From Trichaptum fuscoviolaceum (Eukaryota; Basidiomycota; Agaricomycetes; Hymenochaetales; Trichaptaceae): DNA of 64,000 nt. Location of the stretch: assembly GCA_910574455.1 (NCBI GenBank), contig CAJSYZ010000007.1, positions 2,487,773 to 2,551,772 on the forward strand, written 5' to 3'. A program made the translations under genes and the position numbers. The number at the start of each line of letters is the position of its first letter. The first letter of the stretch is position 1. Below, in pieces: positions 1-12,501 of this stretch. The notes under the pieces were generated by a model, which did no database searches, was not told where the DNA came from, and was given only the letters and a program-made list of their open reading frames with translations.

Positions 1-1133
1 CTGCAGTAAACCGGGGACAATAAACATGACACGCACCATTCAAGTATCTGTGATACACCTTCAAGTTATCCTCGCTCTCCTTATAATCTCCAATGTCGGA
101 GTCCAAATCTTCAGAGGATGCGCTACGGCCATCACTTCCGGTGACAGAATGATGGGACAGAGAATCAGCTCCGTCTAAATCTTGAAGCAGCTCGTCTCGG
201 CCTATGCTAAGCATCGAGATATCCTGCGTAAGTATAGAGATGTCGTAATCGTAACTTGAAGAGCCGCAGCCCATTTTATCTTCAAGTTGACCCTCGACCC
301 GGAGTTCGGGGGAGTTCGAGATACTTTTAGGTTCTGGAACTTGTGCGGGTCGAATGGGTGATGAATCATAACCATAAGCAGCAGGTCCTGATGCAAATGA
401 TGATGGATGAGCTGAGTATTCATGTCTTGTTCTTGCGGATTGATTCTTAAACCTTCTGTCGCAGTCGGAGAAGGTACATCGAATGGATGGGGGGAAGAAA
501 TCAGTAAAATGAACGGGTTTGGGCTTTCGCCGTGTTACCGGCATCGACTTGGATGCAACCTATAGTAGTACCTATTAGCAACTTGAAGTCGACTTTTGAC
601 TTACTTCGACTTTTGACTTACTAAGTTAGAACATGAATCCCCAGCCTCAGGCTGAAGCTGTCAACTTGAACTTGAAGTAGCACTGGCAGCGAATCGAGTT
701 CGCCAAGGTGGACTCGCGTAGTAGGAGCTAGTAGTAGTCTACCTGGCAGATTTGCTAGTAGTACGGTAGAAGGCTGCGGCTGAGTGCCTTGACTCACTGA
801 CTGCCAGTTCCAGTGTCAGGCTTGCCGTCTCGGTCGCCGGAATCCGAGTCGGAGTGCAACTTCAAGTTGAAGCCTGCCAGTGCCAGTCTGAGTGAGCCTG
901 AGTGCCAGTGCCAGCGCCAGTGCCAGGTACCGCCGTGACTCAGGCTCGCTCACTGGCACTCCGAGTCACTGCCAGCCTGAGTGCCAGTGGCAGGCTGGCA
1001 GTGGGCGTAAATTTTCCTTGAATAGGCGCCCTCATCTTCAACTTGAACTTTAACTTGCACCTTTGACTCTGAGTCGACTCACCATCGATATTCATAGCAC
1101 CTGCCAGTGTGCCCCTATTACTACTGCACAGGA
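1..1133. other. Intergenic, low-complexity flank
   Basis: I see no supportable gene here. The stretch is full of short reused words: variants of AACTTGAAGT and its complement recur (near 62, 256, 284, 582, 662, 858 and 1036), CGACTTTTGACTTACT is repeated in tandem around 592-622, and GCCAGTG/CACTGGC words form overlapping palindromes from about 780 to 1010. A 73-residue minus-strand frame at 202-423 has no recognisable features. The same word types return inside introns of the next gene and near 63070-63340, so they look like local repeat material and not coding DNA. Confidence 0.6.
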
Positions 1134-4100
1134 ATGTTAACTCAAAGACAGACGCGGGCTAAGAATAGCGATCAGCATCCGGGAGCGGTAGTCAATAAGC
1201 TGCGAACACGTCGAACGAAAGAGGAGATATTGAGGGAGAAGGAAGGGAAGGAGAGAAGGAGAGAAGAACAGGCATCAAAGCGTGATGAGGCATTGAGGGA
1301 GAAGGAGGAGAAGGAAAAACAGAAGGAAGAACAGGCAGCTCTGCGCGAAGCTGCGGCACAGCAAGCCGCGTATGCGAGAGAGAAGAGAAAACTCATCGCG
1401 GAACAGAAACGGGCAGCGAAAGAACAAGAGGCATCTGAGAAGGTACGCAAGAAAAGAACTGCAGCAGAGCAACAGGAAACAGCCATACTGGAGACGATGG
1501 AGCTTGAGAACAATTTGTCAAAGGCTCTTGACATTCGCACCCATATGGGCTCAACTGCACCTAAGCTGGCTGGCACTGGCAAACGAGGGCGAAACAAGTC
1601 GAAAGGCGTCCCTGAAACTAGTGAGTCCTTATCTTCAAGTCAGTGACAGTCGAGTTATGAGATATGGGCATAACAGGTTCAACGAACGATGAAAAAGACA
1701 GCTCTTGTGCAGCTGAAGACGGCGAACATTTAAAGATTCGTAAGTTGTTTGCCTTTATGACTTTGAGACTCCAAGGGTGACCACTTTAACTCACATTATG
1801 ATGCAGCTAACTCCGATGCGCCCAACAGAGCGCGCGCAAAGAAAGTTAGGAAAAAGGATACCAGAGGTGCACTTCCTTTCCGTACTCGCGTGCAGGGTGC
1901 AAAGGGTTCAAATAGTGCCATAAGTGGCACCGGATATCATAGTACGCTTGCAGGACAAAACAGCAGTCTTTCTGGTGAGGATACAGACATGATAGAGTCG
2001 CCCAATACGTCGAAGCAGAACGATAGGACAAAGCGACCTGTTAGGGCACTTCGCAACACAGATGGATCCACATTCTTCGGCGGAGAGGGCAGAAACCCTG
2101 AGGTCGCAGGGACAGAGGAGATCGACTTGTGAGTTTTAAGTCGTACTACTACTCAACCGTTGGCATCATAGTACGAAAGATCAATTTCAAACAAATTCAA
2201 GTTGATAGTAAGTGTGAAGCTTGATTTAGACTCAGCTACTTGAAGCTTATCCGACATCGTACTACAGATTAGTATTACTACTACTAACTTGAGCCTGAGT
2301 GCGCCTGGCGACACCGTGCCAGTGACCGGCTTGACCGGCGCGCGGCGGTGCCACACTCAGGTTGGCACTTAACTGTGACCCCGAGATGCCACCCGGGTTG
2401 GCAAGTTGCAGCTTCTTCACTTATAATGCTCACATTCTTATCTTTATTACAAGTTGTGAGCCTGGCTGACACAAGGAAAAACTAGGCTCCCCGTCTCGGC
2501 GCAAGACGATGCGAACTTTAGTCCTTGGGAGGATGAAGGAGTGACAGTAACCCTCACGAGTTTCCAAGGTGTAAAGAATAGCTCAGCTAGCGAACGACAG
2601 ACGGCACATCTCGTTGACTCCGACACTGATATTGTGAGTTGGATGGAGCATTAATTAGACTGGCAGAGGAAATCTTAATATTTTGATTGTGCGTTTAATT
2701 AGGATGTGAGTAGACTGACAATACCGACCCAAGCCAATGTAAGTGCCGCTTATACTTCAAAGAAATCGTTTGATTCACAATAACTATACGTCGGTGGAGT
2801 CTCATGCACAACGATGGCTATCTAACATCATTTCTGTATCGTAACAGGATGGAGCTAGCAGCAAATTGAAGAAAAGGAAGCTATCCCGCGACACTCTCTC
2901 CGAGTTGCAGGCTCATATAACACTGGTAAGCGGCTTCATAATCTCCTGTTTCGTTCAAGCTACTTATTTTTCTTTCTTTATGCACTGGAGAAGAAGAATA
3001 TCAAGGGACAATCGGGCATTCAGGTGAGTTCTACACAACAAAGCATGGACTTGGTGCCATACTTTGTTGTGGCCTCCGGCGTCGAATATACTTCCTTCAT
3101 TACTTACCAAATTGTACTCTGAATGGGGCGCGAGCATGACGAACATCGTCAACTCCCAACTCGATGTATTGGTAAGTTTATTCTGCTTTTAATCCTCACC
3201 CGTATACTCATCTATTTTCCCGTCAGGACGGTATTTCTGTTGAGGGTCATAGGGGGCAGTCTCCAGCGTCGCATCTACAGATACAGGTATGTGTAGGCAT
3301 CGACACTCATTAGGATTACTTTTGGTGCCCCTTTCTTTGGCAAGTATCTGGATGTCCACTAAACCTTGTTTATGTGTAGGACAGCATGATTGTGAATAAT
3401 AAGAAGAGGAAGTCGCCGCCTGACTCAAACTCACATATCGATGTGGTAATTCGTACTCTTCCACCCAATTTCAAAAGCACTTCCTTACTATCTAAAACAG
3501 GCTAGCATGAACGTGTATATGAAGAAGCCTCCATCCCAGGCTGCCTCAACAGTTAGTGTCAATCACATCTAATTTCCATTTCATATTGTTTTCTGATCAA
3601 GCGACAAGGACTTAAATACTGCTAAGGAGAGTGAACCGCAAGACAGTCATTCTCAGGCTGATATACTGGTATTTAATTCTCTTCGAGCTTCCCTTGGTAA
3701 GAACTCCTCTAATTGCTACAGATGAAATCTACTACCTCTGTTCGCAATCTGAAGAGGTCACTGGCGGTTCATGCACATCATATTGCAAGTGTGAGCTAAT
3801 TGCTGCAATTGATTCGGTACTTATTCTCGGTTCTTCTGACAGGCAAGTGGTCGTGAGGCGTCGCCAACACCACAAGCACAATCACCTGCGATGACGACAG
3901 TATCCTTCAGTCCCAAACCCGAAGTGCTCGCAACCAAGGCTCATCTTGGTCATCGCAAAGTCTCTCGGACTACTAGCTCTGTGCGTTGATCCATTCATGT
4001 TTGTGACATGCATCCACTAACTTGCTTACATGCAGACATCTGTAGGACTTGAGGATAAGGATAGAAATAGTAAAGGAAGGGAGGGATCCCGCGCTCTCGG

Positions 4101-5488
4101 CAAAAAAAGGGCAACGAATCAGTGTCTTCCTCCCGGAACTCAGGCTGGCTGGACTCATATTCTTCTGCCTTCGCTGTATCGCGCAGTCGGAAAGTCCACA
4201 ACTCCATGGCAAAACCCAGACAATAAGTCCATCGGAACACTGTGGGGGAAAGTATTTGATTCTGTCGAACTTAGTTACGACACACAATTGGCCGACATCT
4301 GTTCTTTAGTTGAGTCATCCCTATTTGTCTTACATCGGCCATACTGAATCAGGTATGATCTATTCTGTAGGCAGCCCAGAGATGCTCTGATAGTTGGCGG
4401 AAGAAATTGTTTGAGAAAGCCGAGCAGTCAATTTCGAGTTTCGTCGGCAACGAGCGTTCTAAGTCAGTGGAGACCGAAGAAATTGTGAAGATGTTGCAGA
4501 CGATGGTCGACAAGAAGAAAGCTGAACCATTCCTCTGGGAACGCTGGCATAGTATGGAAAGGGTGTGTGAGATTTCACTCAATGTCACCCTTCGAGTCCG
4601 TGCATTGACTATGAATGTACACAGAAGCAAGGATTGTTCTGCTCTGACCTTGTAGTCTCAGTGTTGTCCGTGCACATTGTCTTGGCCCTGGGTCGGCATA
4701 AAGTATTGGACAAGAACACAATAGGAAAGCCTATAGGTGCCCTCGCCCTTGCGGCAACAGCGGTATCTATCTACTTCAGTACTTGCAGTGGCTTTATTCA
4801 CTGAATCTCTCATGGACAGGTCAAAGTTGCAATCGATAAGCAGGTAGCCCGGTTGCAAAATATCAAAGAAGAGCTTGGTGGTGCTGAGTGGTACTTCACT
4901 AGTGCTCTGTGGCAGCCTCATACGGACGACTATGTCAACTTATTGTCAAATTCCTCGTTTTTCACTGAATCAAACTGGGAGAAGGTTCGGTCCCGCATAG
5001 AAGCTTACAACTCCGTTGAAGATGTCAATGCGGGAAGGAACGCCGAACTTGTTGGATCGGGTGTCACTGGCAGGGATTTCTCCCTATATATCGACGTTGG
5101 AGACGCGGATGCGAGCGGCGAGTATACACATGGTGAGGGCGCTAATAGAAGTGGTAAGTGCAAGGAGAGAAACGAAGACAAGGATAATGACGGCGAAGAA
5201 GTTGAGGATTTCAAGGAGAGGGAGGACGACATGGAGGACGAGGGTGTGTCTGGCGAGGGAGACGAGGACAAGGATCAGGATGAGGACAATGACGATGAAG
5301 AGGACAAGGATCAGGATCGGGATAAGAACAAGGATGCGGACGAGGTTCTTAGCGTGGGTGATGGATTCAGTGGAGGCTCTGAGGGCGAGGCGAATGACGC
5401 AGACAGAAAGGGCGGGGAAGGCGAAGGCGATCGCGAGGACGACGAGGGTTCATTATGGGATTCGGCTACGGACGGCGCAGACTTTTAA
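1134..5488 (+). CDS. Lineage-specific many-exon protein with charged coiled coil and DUF6532-like C-terminal region
   Basis: Multi-exon gene of unknown function. The first in-frame ATG is 1134; the frame upstream has only GTG. Exons that join cleanly are 1134-1620, 1677-1739, 1807-2128 and 2486-2633; about a dozen short exons follow, and the last (4820-5488) is phase 0 to the exon before it. The N-terminus has an RTRRTKEEI motif and then a Lys/Glu/Arg/Ala-rich helix of about 110 residues, a likely coiled coil. The C-terminal part carries PIGALALAATA just before an intron and FTESNWEKV after it, reminiscent of the DUF6532-type domain common in agaricomycete repeat-rich regions; that link is from memory and unverified. 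The tail is an Asp/Glu/Lys-rich acidic run of about 110 residues. Small exons in the middle are less certain than both ends. It sits between repeats, so it may belong to a mobile element. Confidence 0.55.
2129..2485 (+). other. Unusually long repeat-bearing intron
   Basis: This 357-bp intron of the gene at 1134 is several times longer than its neighbours (about 50-70 bp). It contains the same AACTTGA-type and GCCAGTG/CCGGC words as the upstream flank. GTGAGT donor and ACTAG acceptor join the flanking exons in frame. Confidence 0.5.
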
Positions 5489-6339
5489 GAGCAGGTCGAT
5501 CACTGGTGAGCTTTGGCTTTAACCATCCCGCCACTGTATTCAAACACTTACTATCATCAACTTGCAGTGGCCTTCGTTCTCTGAGTATGCCGAGGAACAG
5601 GCAGAAGTGGCGAAATACGATCTGGATCAGGATGCCGTGGTGTAGTTACTGAGGGACACTGAGGCACTGATTTCTACTTATCTGTCTTAAATTACTTGTG
5701 GAATGAACCAATACTGGAACCTCTTAGTACGCACTTACACGCTTGGGTACTGCAAACCTACAGACGAAAAAGTCTACTTATATGATTAAATGCTGAATTA
5801 CTTATGGAATGAACTACTTGAACGTCTTACACACTTTTACTCTTGAGCACTGCAATTAAACTGCCAGAATAAATTCTTCTGATATGCTTGAATGCTGGAG
5901 ACTGAGGCACTGAGAGCACTGATTTCAGTTGACGGCACTGAATTCAGTAAGCCCCTTCCTGAATAATGAAACCACATGCCTGAAATCAGTAAATCAGTAG
6001 AATTTTACTTCCCAGGGCTTCAGAGGACTTAAGGCCGGTTAAGTAGCCGTAAGCAAAAAAGAAGATTCCCTGATGAACCGTGACAGAACGCATCCGCGTG
6101 AAGTCACGTCATTTATCCTCATTCGGCAACTCGTGACGTAAGGTAACTTGAAGCGCCGTAAAAGCGCTCGTCAGAATCTATTCCGAGTCTTGGAGGCAAC
6201 TTCTGAGTTTCGACCCGACCTTGTCAGAGTTCACCGTTGACAAACGACTATCATACCGATACGTGTTAAAGACAAATTAGTTGCGTATAGCTCTCAGTCT
6301 GAAGTGATTCTTGACCTTGGTACTAGAGAGGATCGCAAT
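5489..6339. other. Intergenic with degenerate tandem duplication
   Basis: No gene seen. Two diverged copies of a roughly 110-bp unit lie head to tail at about 5690-5800 and 5806-5900; both hold a TTACTTRTGGAATGAAC word and an ACTGCAA word in the same order. CTGATTTCAGT-like words recur at 5920-6000. Confidence 0.5.
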
Positions 6340-6810
6340 TATTTGACGTTCCGTAATCCATCTGACATATATTATTGTGAGTCGGAATTCTCTACATGAT
6401 CACAATTTTATAGTAGTTTCAATACATTTGTCGCATCTGCGAGTCGCTCAACGTAGATAAAAGAGCGGATAAGAGCTATCCTGTTCCTTCACCCCTTTTA
6501 TTATATCCTTGATAGCGGGCGAGGGACTAACAAAACAAGGGCCCGGGCTTGAACAAACTGGATTGCCCAGTGATTGTCAGCTATGGAACCCAACGCCTAC
6601 AACTTACCTTCTTTCTTCCCCTTTGGTTAGTTATGGAGGGGCCGCTCCATTTGTAGTGCTCCTACTGAGTCCCCTCATAGTTATCTCTGCAAACGAGCAG
6701 TGTCCTAATACTGGAAATCCAAACAGCGTGCTAAACGCTAAAGGGCTCGTTTTTCGTGCGTGTCTTCACACGGTGGACTAGGAACGAGTCATCGGCAGCT
6801 AGTAAGCTTA
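6340..6810 (+). repeat. Dispersed repeat, copy 1
   Basis: By eye this stretch matches the reverse complement of 63529-64000 at roughly 90 percent for about 400 bases (6340-6740 against 63625-64000), then more patchily to the AAGCTT at 6806. It has no coding potential I trust. Its right end (6730-6810) is the 81-bp block repeated downstream of the retroelement, so the retroelement inserted at the end of this repeat. Confidence 0.75.
6730..6810 (+). repeat. 81-bp direct repeat, left copy, abutting the 5' LTR
   Basis: This block is identical over 81 bases to 19529-19609. Here it ends directly before the LTR; the other copy begins directly after the 3' LTR. It therefore has the position of a target-site duplication but is far longer than the usual 4-6 bp. 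Start GCTAAACGCT, end TAGTAAGCTTA. Confidence 0.9.
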
Positions 6811-6995
6811 GTGTAAGCCTGTTGCTTACATACAATGCATTTTCGGACTTTGTTCCCACGCTTCTAGCATATATTCGAATACCATTAGAATTAGAACTAG
6901 TTATCCTCTCTCTCTTGTACTACATACTCTCGCACTATATACCCTTGTCTAAACTTCTGTCTACTGTCTGAGTGTTTCCCTCAACAGGGTTTCCA
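6811..6995 (+). repeat. 5' LTR (185 bp)
   Basis: Identical, base for base by eye, to 19344-19528. Counted from the TG it is 184 bp with TG...CA ends (TGTAAGCCTG at the start, GGGTTTCCA at the end); the preceding G is also shared. Each LTR happens to read as a hydrophobic peptide in one frame; I do not regard that as a gene. Confidence 0.92.
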
Positions 6996-8870
6996 CTTTT
7001 TTGAAGTTTTCGACAAGCTTCTGGGTCAAGCCGACCCTAAAGCTCGCACAACGCACCTTATCAGTCAGGGTCGCGTCGTGCCACCCGACCTCCCTTTTGC
7101 CTTTCCCTGCCACCAGCAATACATCGCAAGAACCTGCTAAAGCTCTACCGCAAAGTATAACACGCCAGGGCGTCGTAGCTTCACAAGCAAGCTGTCGCCA
7201 CTCACCAGAAGCAAAGTGGACATCGGTTCTGCACCGATTGTGCCACCCAACAGGTCGTCTTCCATCGGTTTTGAGCCGGAGGAACTTGACATCTCTGAAG
7301 CATTCGCCGCACGAAGCTCGCTTTTGCTCGCCAATACCAGCTTCGATCTAGCATCGGGACTTTCACTGTCGCCATTGACATCGCTCGCTAGCTTATCCTC
7401 GTTAGATCTGACGTCGGACGTCGCTATTATCACTACGGCTCCTGCTCCCACTCCTGCTCCTGCTCCTGCTCCTGCTCAAACAATAGGCTCCGCTTCTGTT
7501 CGCCACAAGAAAACACCGGTCACTGTTGACTCTGACTCTGACTCTGATTCTGATCACCGACACAAGATGTCTTCAACCTACGCGACCGTCGAACACAAAA
7601 AACCTGAGGCAATACCTATCCTACACGAAGGCATCCTCACTCCGGCCATTCTCCAGGAGTACAAGCTCGCCGTTTGCGATTTCGTCGATTTTGCGGAAGT
7701 TGAGGACGACCAACAGGTCAAACGTGCGTTGTGGGGGCTCAAACATGCAGAAGCAAAACGCTGGCATCGGCTTCAACAAGATGAGTATAATGCTCTTTCT
7801 CTTGACGCGTGGCTTGTGCTACTAAAAGAACGATTCTTGCCCTCGGACTGGGTCAACACTATGAGTCGGAAGCTGGCTGCCACCCGACAGGGACGCAACC
7901 AGAAGTTCGCCGACTATCTGCAAAACTGTCAACAAATCAATGCTCTCTTGGCCTCCTCCGATGCTCATGATGCAGCTCATCCCGACGACAAGCACTTCCG
8001 TCAGCACGTCCAAGCAAATCTCAACGACAACCTCGATAGTGTCTGCCGTACAGACAATGTTCACGCGATCACCAACTTCAAGGACTGGGTTGAGAAGGTC
8101 ACCATCAAGGATGAACATCTCAGCAACACAGAGGCTACGATGGCTCGTATGATGGCCAACATGAATATTGCTAACACTAACAAGTCTAGCAAGGCATCGA
8201 CTACGCGGATCACGACCATCTCCACCTCCGACGGCAGCAAAATCTTCAAGAAACTCCCGCCTCTCACCGACTCCGAACGCAAGCTCCTCCGCGATAATGA
8301 TGGGTGCCTCAAGTGTCGTCGCCCATTTGCAGGACACATTGCACGCGATTGCAAAATCGGTTTCCTGCAGGCCGCCGACTATGTCACCCTGACCACCGAC
8401 GCCGTCCGCAAAGCCCAATCAGCCAAGATCAAGCCTCGCAACACCTCGGCCGCCATCCTCAAGACCGAGTCCGACGACATCCCTTCCAACAACATCGCCG
8501 CGGCCGTTATGCCATCAGCGATTCTGGAGCACGAAGGGAACTCGGAGGACTCCGATGAGTACGTGGCTCCTTTGCATATGCCCCATTTTTTTTGGCCGTG
8601 TGTTACGACCTGGGGGGAACCTGGGGGCCGGGGCGCGTTAGCGGCTTCCGGGGCAAGGCTTGGGAGAGCGCGCGGCAGCGGAGAAGGCGAAGGGGAACCG
8701 TTAAGGACGCTACGACGCCAACGGAGTCGCGCGGTGAGCGGGGCTACGGGGGCGAGACGCAAGGGGGCTCAAGGCGAGGACGGGGCGGAGTCAGAGTCGA
8801 GGCGGGGAGGCAGAGTCGAGGCGCGGGGAGACAGAGTCGCAACGCGGGGAAATGCAAAGCGGGATTCTGG

Positions 8871-8942
8871 CGGGAATCTGGATTCGTGCGGGAATCTGGA
8901 TTCGTGCGGGAATCTGGATTCGTGCGGGAATCTGGATTCGTG
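8871..8942 (+). repeat. 18-bp tandem repeat x4
   Basis: Four perfect copies of CGGGAATCTGGATTCGTG inside the nested LTR. The same CGGGAATC core recurs more loosely through 8850-9080 and 9940-10330. Confidence 0.95.
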
Positions 8943-10679
8943 CGGGGATCGCAGAGCGGGAATCGTTCGGGACTTTGGCGGGAATCGCAGAGCGGGATTC
9001 TGGCGGGAATCTCAGAGCGGGATTCTGGGCAGGACTCAGAGCGGGATTCGCAGAGCGGGATCCGGGACAAGACAGAGACAAGAGAGCCAGAGAGCAGGCG
9101 CGCTCAGGACGGGAGCAGAGAGCTCAGGATAACCGGGATCTCAAGGCAACACTTCTGTATCGGGAGGAGGTTCCCTAAGGAAGCACTCGACAAGTCAGCA
9201 TTGTAAAACTACACTAGAGACAAGACAGAAACACACCTAAGGAAGCACTTGACAAGAGGACAAAAGTGAGTGCTCCTTACGGTGGCGACAGGTATTTATC
9301 TACTGGGCAGAATCTACAGGGAACGGGCATGCACAAACGCGCAACTAACTAGTTACACAATCTTGCGGGCGAAGGCCGCGCATACAGTGACGTGAATCCG
9401 GGATTCGGGATTCGGTGCGGGAACGTCTGGGCAAGATCTGAGGGAACGAGCGTGAAGCATGGTCAAGTGAAACAAAGAGAACTAAAGGAATGTAATTGTG
9501 CGCGGGGTATCAAGCTGGCGCACAGGCAGCGGGGTAACAAACGTGGGGGGCGGATGTAATGCATACATCGTCTCGGGATAAGTTGCAGGCAACTTCTGGC
9601 GTGGATCAGGGTCGCGGGAGATCTACAGGGACCAACTTCGAAGAAGCCGGTGCTTCGATGTCGTAACGAAGCCTAATTGCGAGGCGCGCGCGGGGCAGGG
9701 CGACTAAGGACGGGGTTCGAGTCCTTGCGGACAATGAGATCAATCCCGCACACGGGGTGGCGGGAATGTGGTCTGCGGGCCGGGACAGGACGCTACTAAC
9801 GAGACTAGTTGGCTGGCACGTGCGTGGCCAGGCCAATCACCTGGGGCTATCTCAAGACGAGGTTAGCATCGAGGAGCGGGGAAGCTAAGGGGTTTCCCTT
9901 GGACGACGGGAAACCAGCGAGATTCGCGACTAGATCATGCAGGGAATCTGGTTCAGGTTTCGACCGGGAATCGAGTTCGGGTTTCGACCGGGAATCGAGA
10001 CAGGGTTCGACCGGGAATCGTAGCGGGAATCTTTCGGGAATCAGAGCGGGGACTTAGCTGGGGTTGCGATGGGAATCGCGGCGGGATCGAAGGCGGGAAT
10101 CCTGCGGGGGATTTGCGCAGGGATTCAAGACAGGACGCGAGGCGGGAAACGAGCGGGATTTCGACTGGGATCGTGCTGGGGAAAGGAGCGGGATTCCAAC
10201 CGGGAAGCGAGTGGGGTTTCTACCGGGAATGAGCGGGGGAGTCTGGCGAGACTCTAGTCGGGAAACGAGCGGGGGGAGTTTGGCGGGACTCCAACCGGGA
10301 CGAGTGGGGGAGTCTTGACAGGACTCCAACCGTGAACGAGCGTGGGTTGCGGGATTGTCAGAGGGGACGCTTGACAGCGTTCGCGGCGAGGCGGGATTCC
10401 TGGCGGGGCAGGCTGTGGACGAACAAGGGCAGGTCGAGAGGCACAGGATGTCGAAGGGGTTAGCTAGGGCACCGTGGCAGGACGAGCGCCGGGCAGGGTT
10501 CGTGACCGGGCAGGATTGCGGGATAGCAATCCTTGACCGCTGTCGTGTTGGCTTACTCAAGGCCAGACAGAGGTCGGCTTGGACGCAGTGGATCAATCTC
10601 CTAACTGCACTTCATGACTGTGGACGCAAGGCCGGGATCTGGTATCCGGGCATAGTCGAGAACCTACGAGGTCTGGGAT

Positions 10680-10734
10680 AGCTATGGCTATGGCTATGGC
10701 TGTGGCAGGCTATGGCTATGGCTGTAGCTATGGT
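10680..10734 (+). repeat. GGCTAT hexamer microsatellite
   Basis: Imperfect run of about nine GGCTAT/GGCTGT units inside the nested LTR. Confidence 0.9.
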
Positions 10735-11681
10735 GAGTGACTTCGGGACTATGGCGAGGTACGGGGTTCGCTGGAGCGGGGAACAGAGCATGACGGGAGC
10801 GGGGAGCGAGCGGGGGATCATCCTAGAGTCGGGGGAACGACGAGGCGGGCTAGGGATGGATCTAGACACGGGGACGAGGCGGGGGACTGACGAGGAGACG
10901 TGGGCGAGGACAAGCAGGGGCGAGGAGGTCGTAGCGGGGTGGAACTCTTAGCAGGAGAATGCATGGCGAAGCAGAGGTTCTTCCGGGATCAGAGAGCGGG
11001 GGATCCTTTCGGGATCTTGGCCAAGGTTGCGATTTCGGGTTTCAGTATACCGGGTTCTGTTCGGGATTGCCTTAGACATGTTGGGGTCCAGGGGGATCCC
11101 GACACCGTGTCGCATTGGAGATGAGGAAGTTTCTTCTTTAATTGACCATGGATCACATACTGTTTTTATTGATTCTGCACTAGTTGACAGACTACGACTC
11201 AAACGCCATAAGCTGGCACAACAGATCCAAATATCGCTCGCAATGGACTCCGACAAATCAATATCGCTTCATCAATGGGTCAAGATTCGACCTTCGTCCA
11301 TCGACGCACGGTGGTCATCCAAAGCCCTCAAGGCCGTGGTTTCTCCTTCTCTCGCCGCTCCCATTATTTTTGGACAGCCTTTCCTTTCAGCAAACCGTAT
11401 AATTATCGATCACGAACTTTGCACATGTATTCCTAAAGATTCTTCTTATGATTTACTTAATCCCCCTTCTCCTGCAGCCCCCACCCCTTTTCGACCTCAA
11501 TTGTCACCCAAGAAACGTGCACTTAAAATAATAGCCACTCAAATGAAAGCAAAAAAAACTTGTCTCGCACAGCTCATTGCGTCTGTCTCTGATCGCCGCG
11601 CCGATCTCGATAAAAAAGCTGAGTTGTTAATAACATCCTCGCACAAACTTGATCACGTTCGTTTGCGCATTGAAGAACTAG

Positions 11682-12501
11682 TGTCGAGATCCCGGGCTCC
11701 TTTTCTCATTTCCCGCACTTTCCCGCCAAGGATCCCGACATGAGCAGACAATCCCGCGGGGAGAATCCCGCCATTGGATTTCCGGCGCGAAACCTCATTC
11801 CCGAATCGCATGATCCCATGCTCACGTGACTTATCCCGCACCACCGTCCCGGCAACCATGCACGCATACACACACTCATTTACGACGACCCGCCACGACA
11901 CACGTACATTCACTTATCAACATACGCTCATTAATCCGCTAGTACCTCAAGGTGACGACCTGCAACAGTCTGGCATACCTAGTCTGGCTAGTCGCGGCCC
12001 CGGACCGGACGCTGACGTCCACGGACAGGCCGTAGCCATCTGGAGAGACGGGATGGACATGCCTAGCAGTGCGGTCGTAGCATGTATTGTTTGTAGTAGA
12101 TAGGTGCGCATTGCGCAAGGACACTTAGCGTAGATTAACTATACAGTCTTTACGAAGTAGATAAATAGCTGTAGGCATCGTAAGGAGCACCCCACTTTTG
12201 ACCTCTTGTGGAGTGCTTCCTTAGGTGCGATCTCTCTCTTTTCTCCTGTGTAGTTAGTTGCGCAATACTTACTTGTGGAGTGCTTCCTTAGGGATCCGCT
12301 TACTTGACGTTCAAAGCAGTGAAGAGTCCTAGCTGGCCTTGAGAATCCCGCAACGCGCCTGGATAGAATCCCGCGCGTTTCCCCCGCCTGAATTCCCACG
12401 CTCGTTCCCAGTCGCGAATCCAGATTCCCGAACGCGGGTTCCCGTCGCGAATTCCAGTTTCCCGAAACTGTTTCCCGCTACAATTCCCGACGGTCGTAAC
12501 A
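11682..12501 (-). mobile_element. Nested solo LTR (820 bp), second family, reverse orientation
   Basis: On the plus strand it runs from TGTCGAGATC to GGTCGTAACA, so read on the minus strand it begins TGTTACGACC like the 2504-bp copy. Flanking duplication ACTAG at 11677-11681 and 12502-12506. Excision fuses the codons after protease (RIEEL) to the pre-RT region (SQDLLDTLY) in frame. It carries the CCTAAGGAAGCACT pair and the TTTATCTACTTC block on the minus strand. No coding region inside. Confidence 0.88.

Larger units (their letters stand above)
8601..11104 (+). mobile_element. Nested long LTR (2504 bp) of a second retroelement family
   Basis: Starts TGTTACGACC and ends GATCCCGACA. It is flanked by the 5-bp duplication CCGTG (8596-8600 and 11105-11109), and excising it restores the Gag-protease frame. 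It shares ends and an internal block (two copies of CCTAAGGAAGCACT, then TATTTATCTACT near 9293) with the 820-bp LTR at 11682-12501, but in the opposite orientation. It is three times longer mainly because of GC-rich CGGGAATC-type repeats on both sides of the core. No internal coding region was found, so I read it as a solo LTR. The long open frames inside it (for example the continuation of gag to 9132) are repeat read-through. Confidence 0.8.

Noticed and set aside
1172..1597. 141-codon gene on the minus strand
   Set aside because: Antisense to the Lys/Glu-rich exon; its Ser/Phe/Leu composition is the expected mirror.
6756..6971. Small hydrophobic membrane protein, also at 19277-19504
   Set aside because: The identical peptides are translations of the two LTRs and have no ATG that makes sense.
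7141..7566. Longer Gag reading frame starting before 7567
   Set aside because: The frame is open from 7141 and looks coding, but it has no ATG before 7567 (7216 is GTG). I note it as a possible lost start and use 7567.
8871..8942. CRISPR-like array
   Set aside because: Four head-to-tail 18-bp units without spacers, inside an LTR of a eukaryotic genome: a simple tandem repeat.
8601..9132. C-terminal part of the 638-codon open frame as a Gag domain
   Set aside because: It is read-through into the nested LTR; the exact CCGTG duplication proves the coding region ends at 8600.
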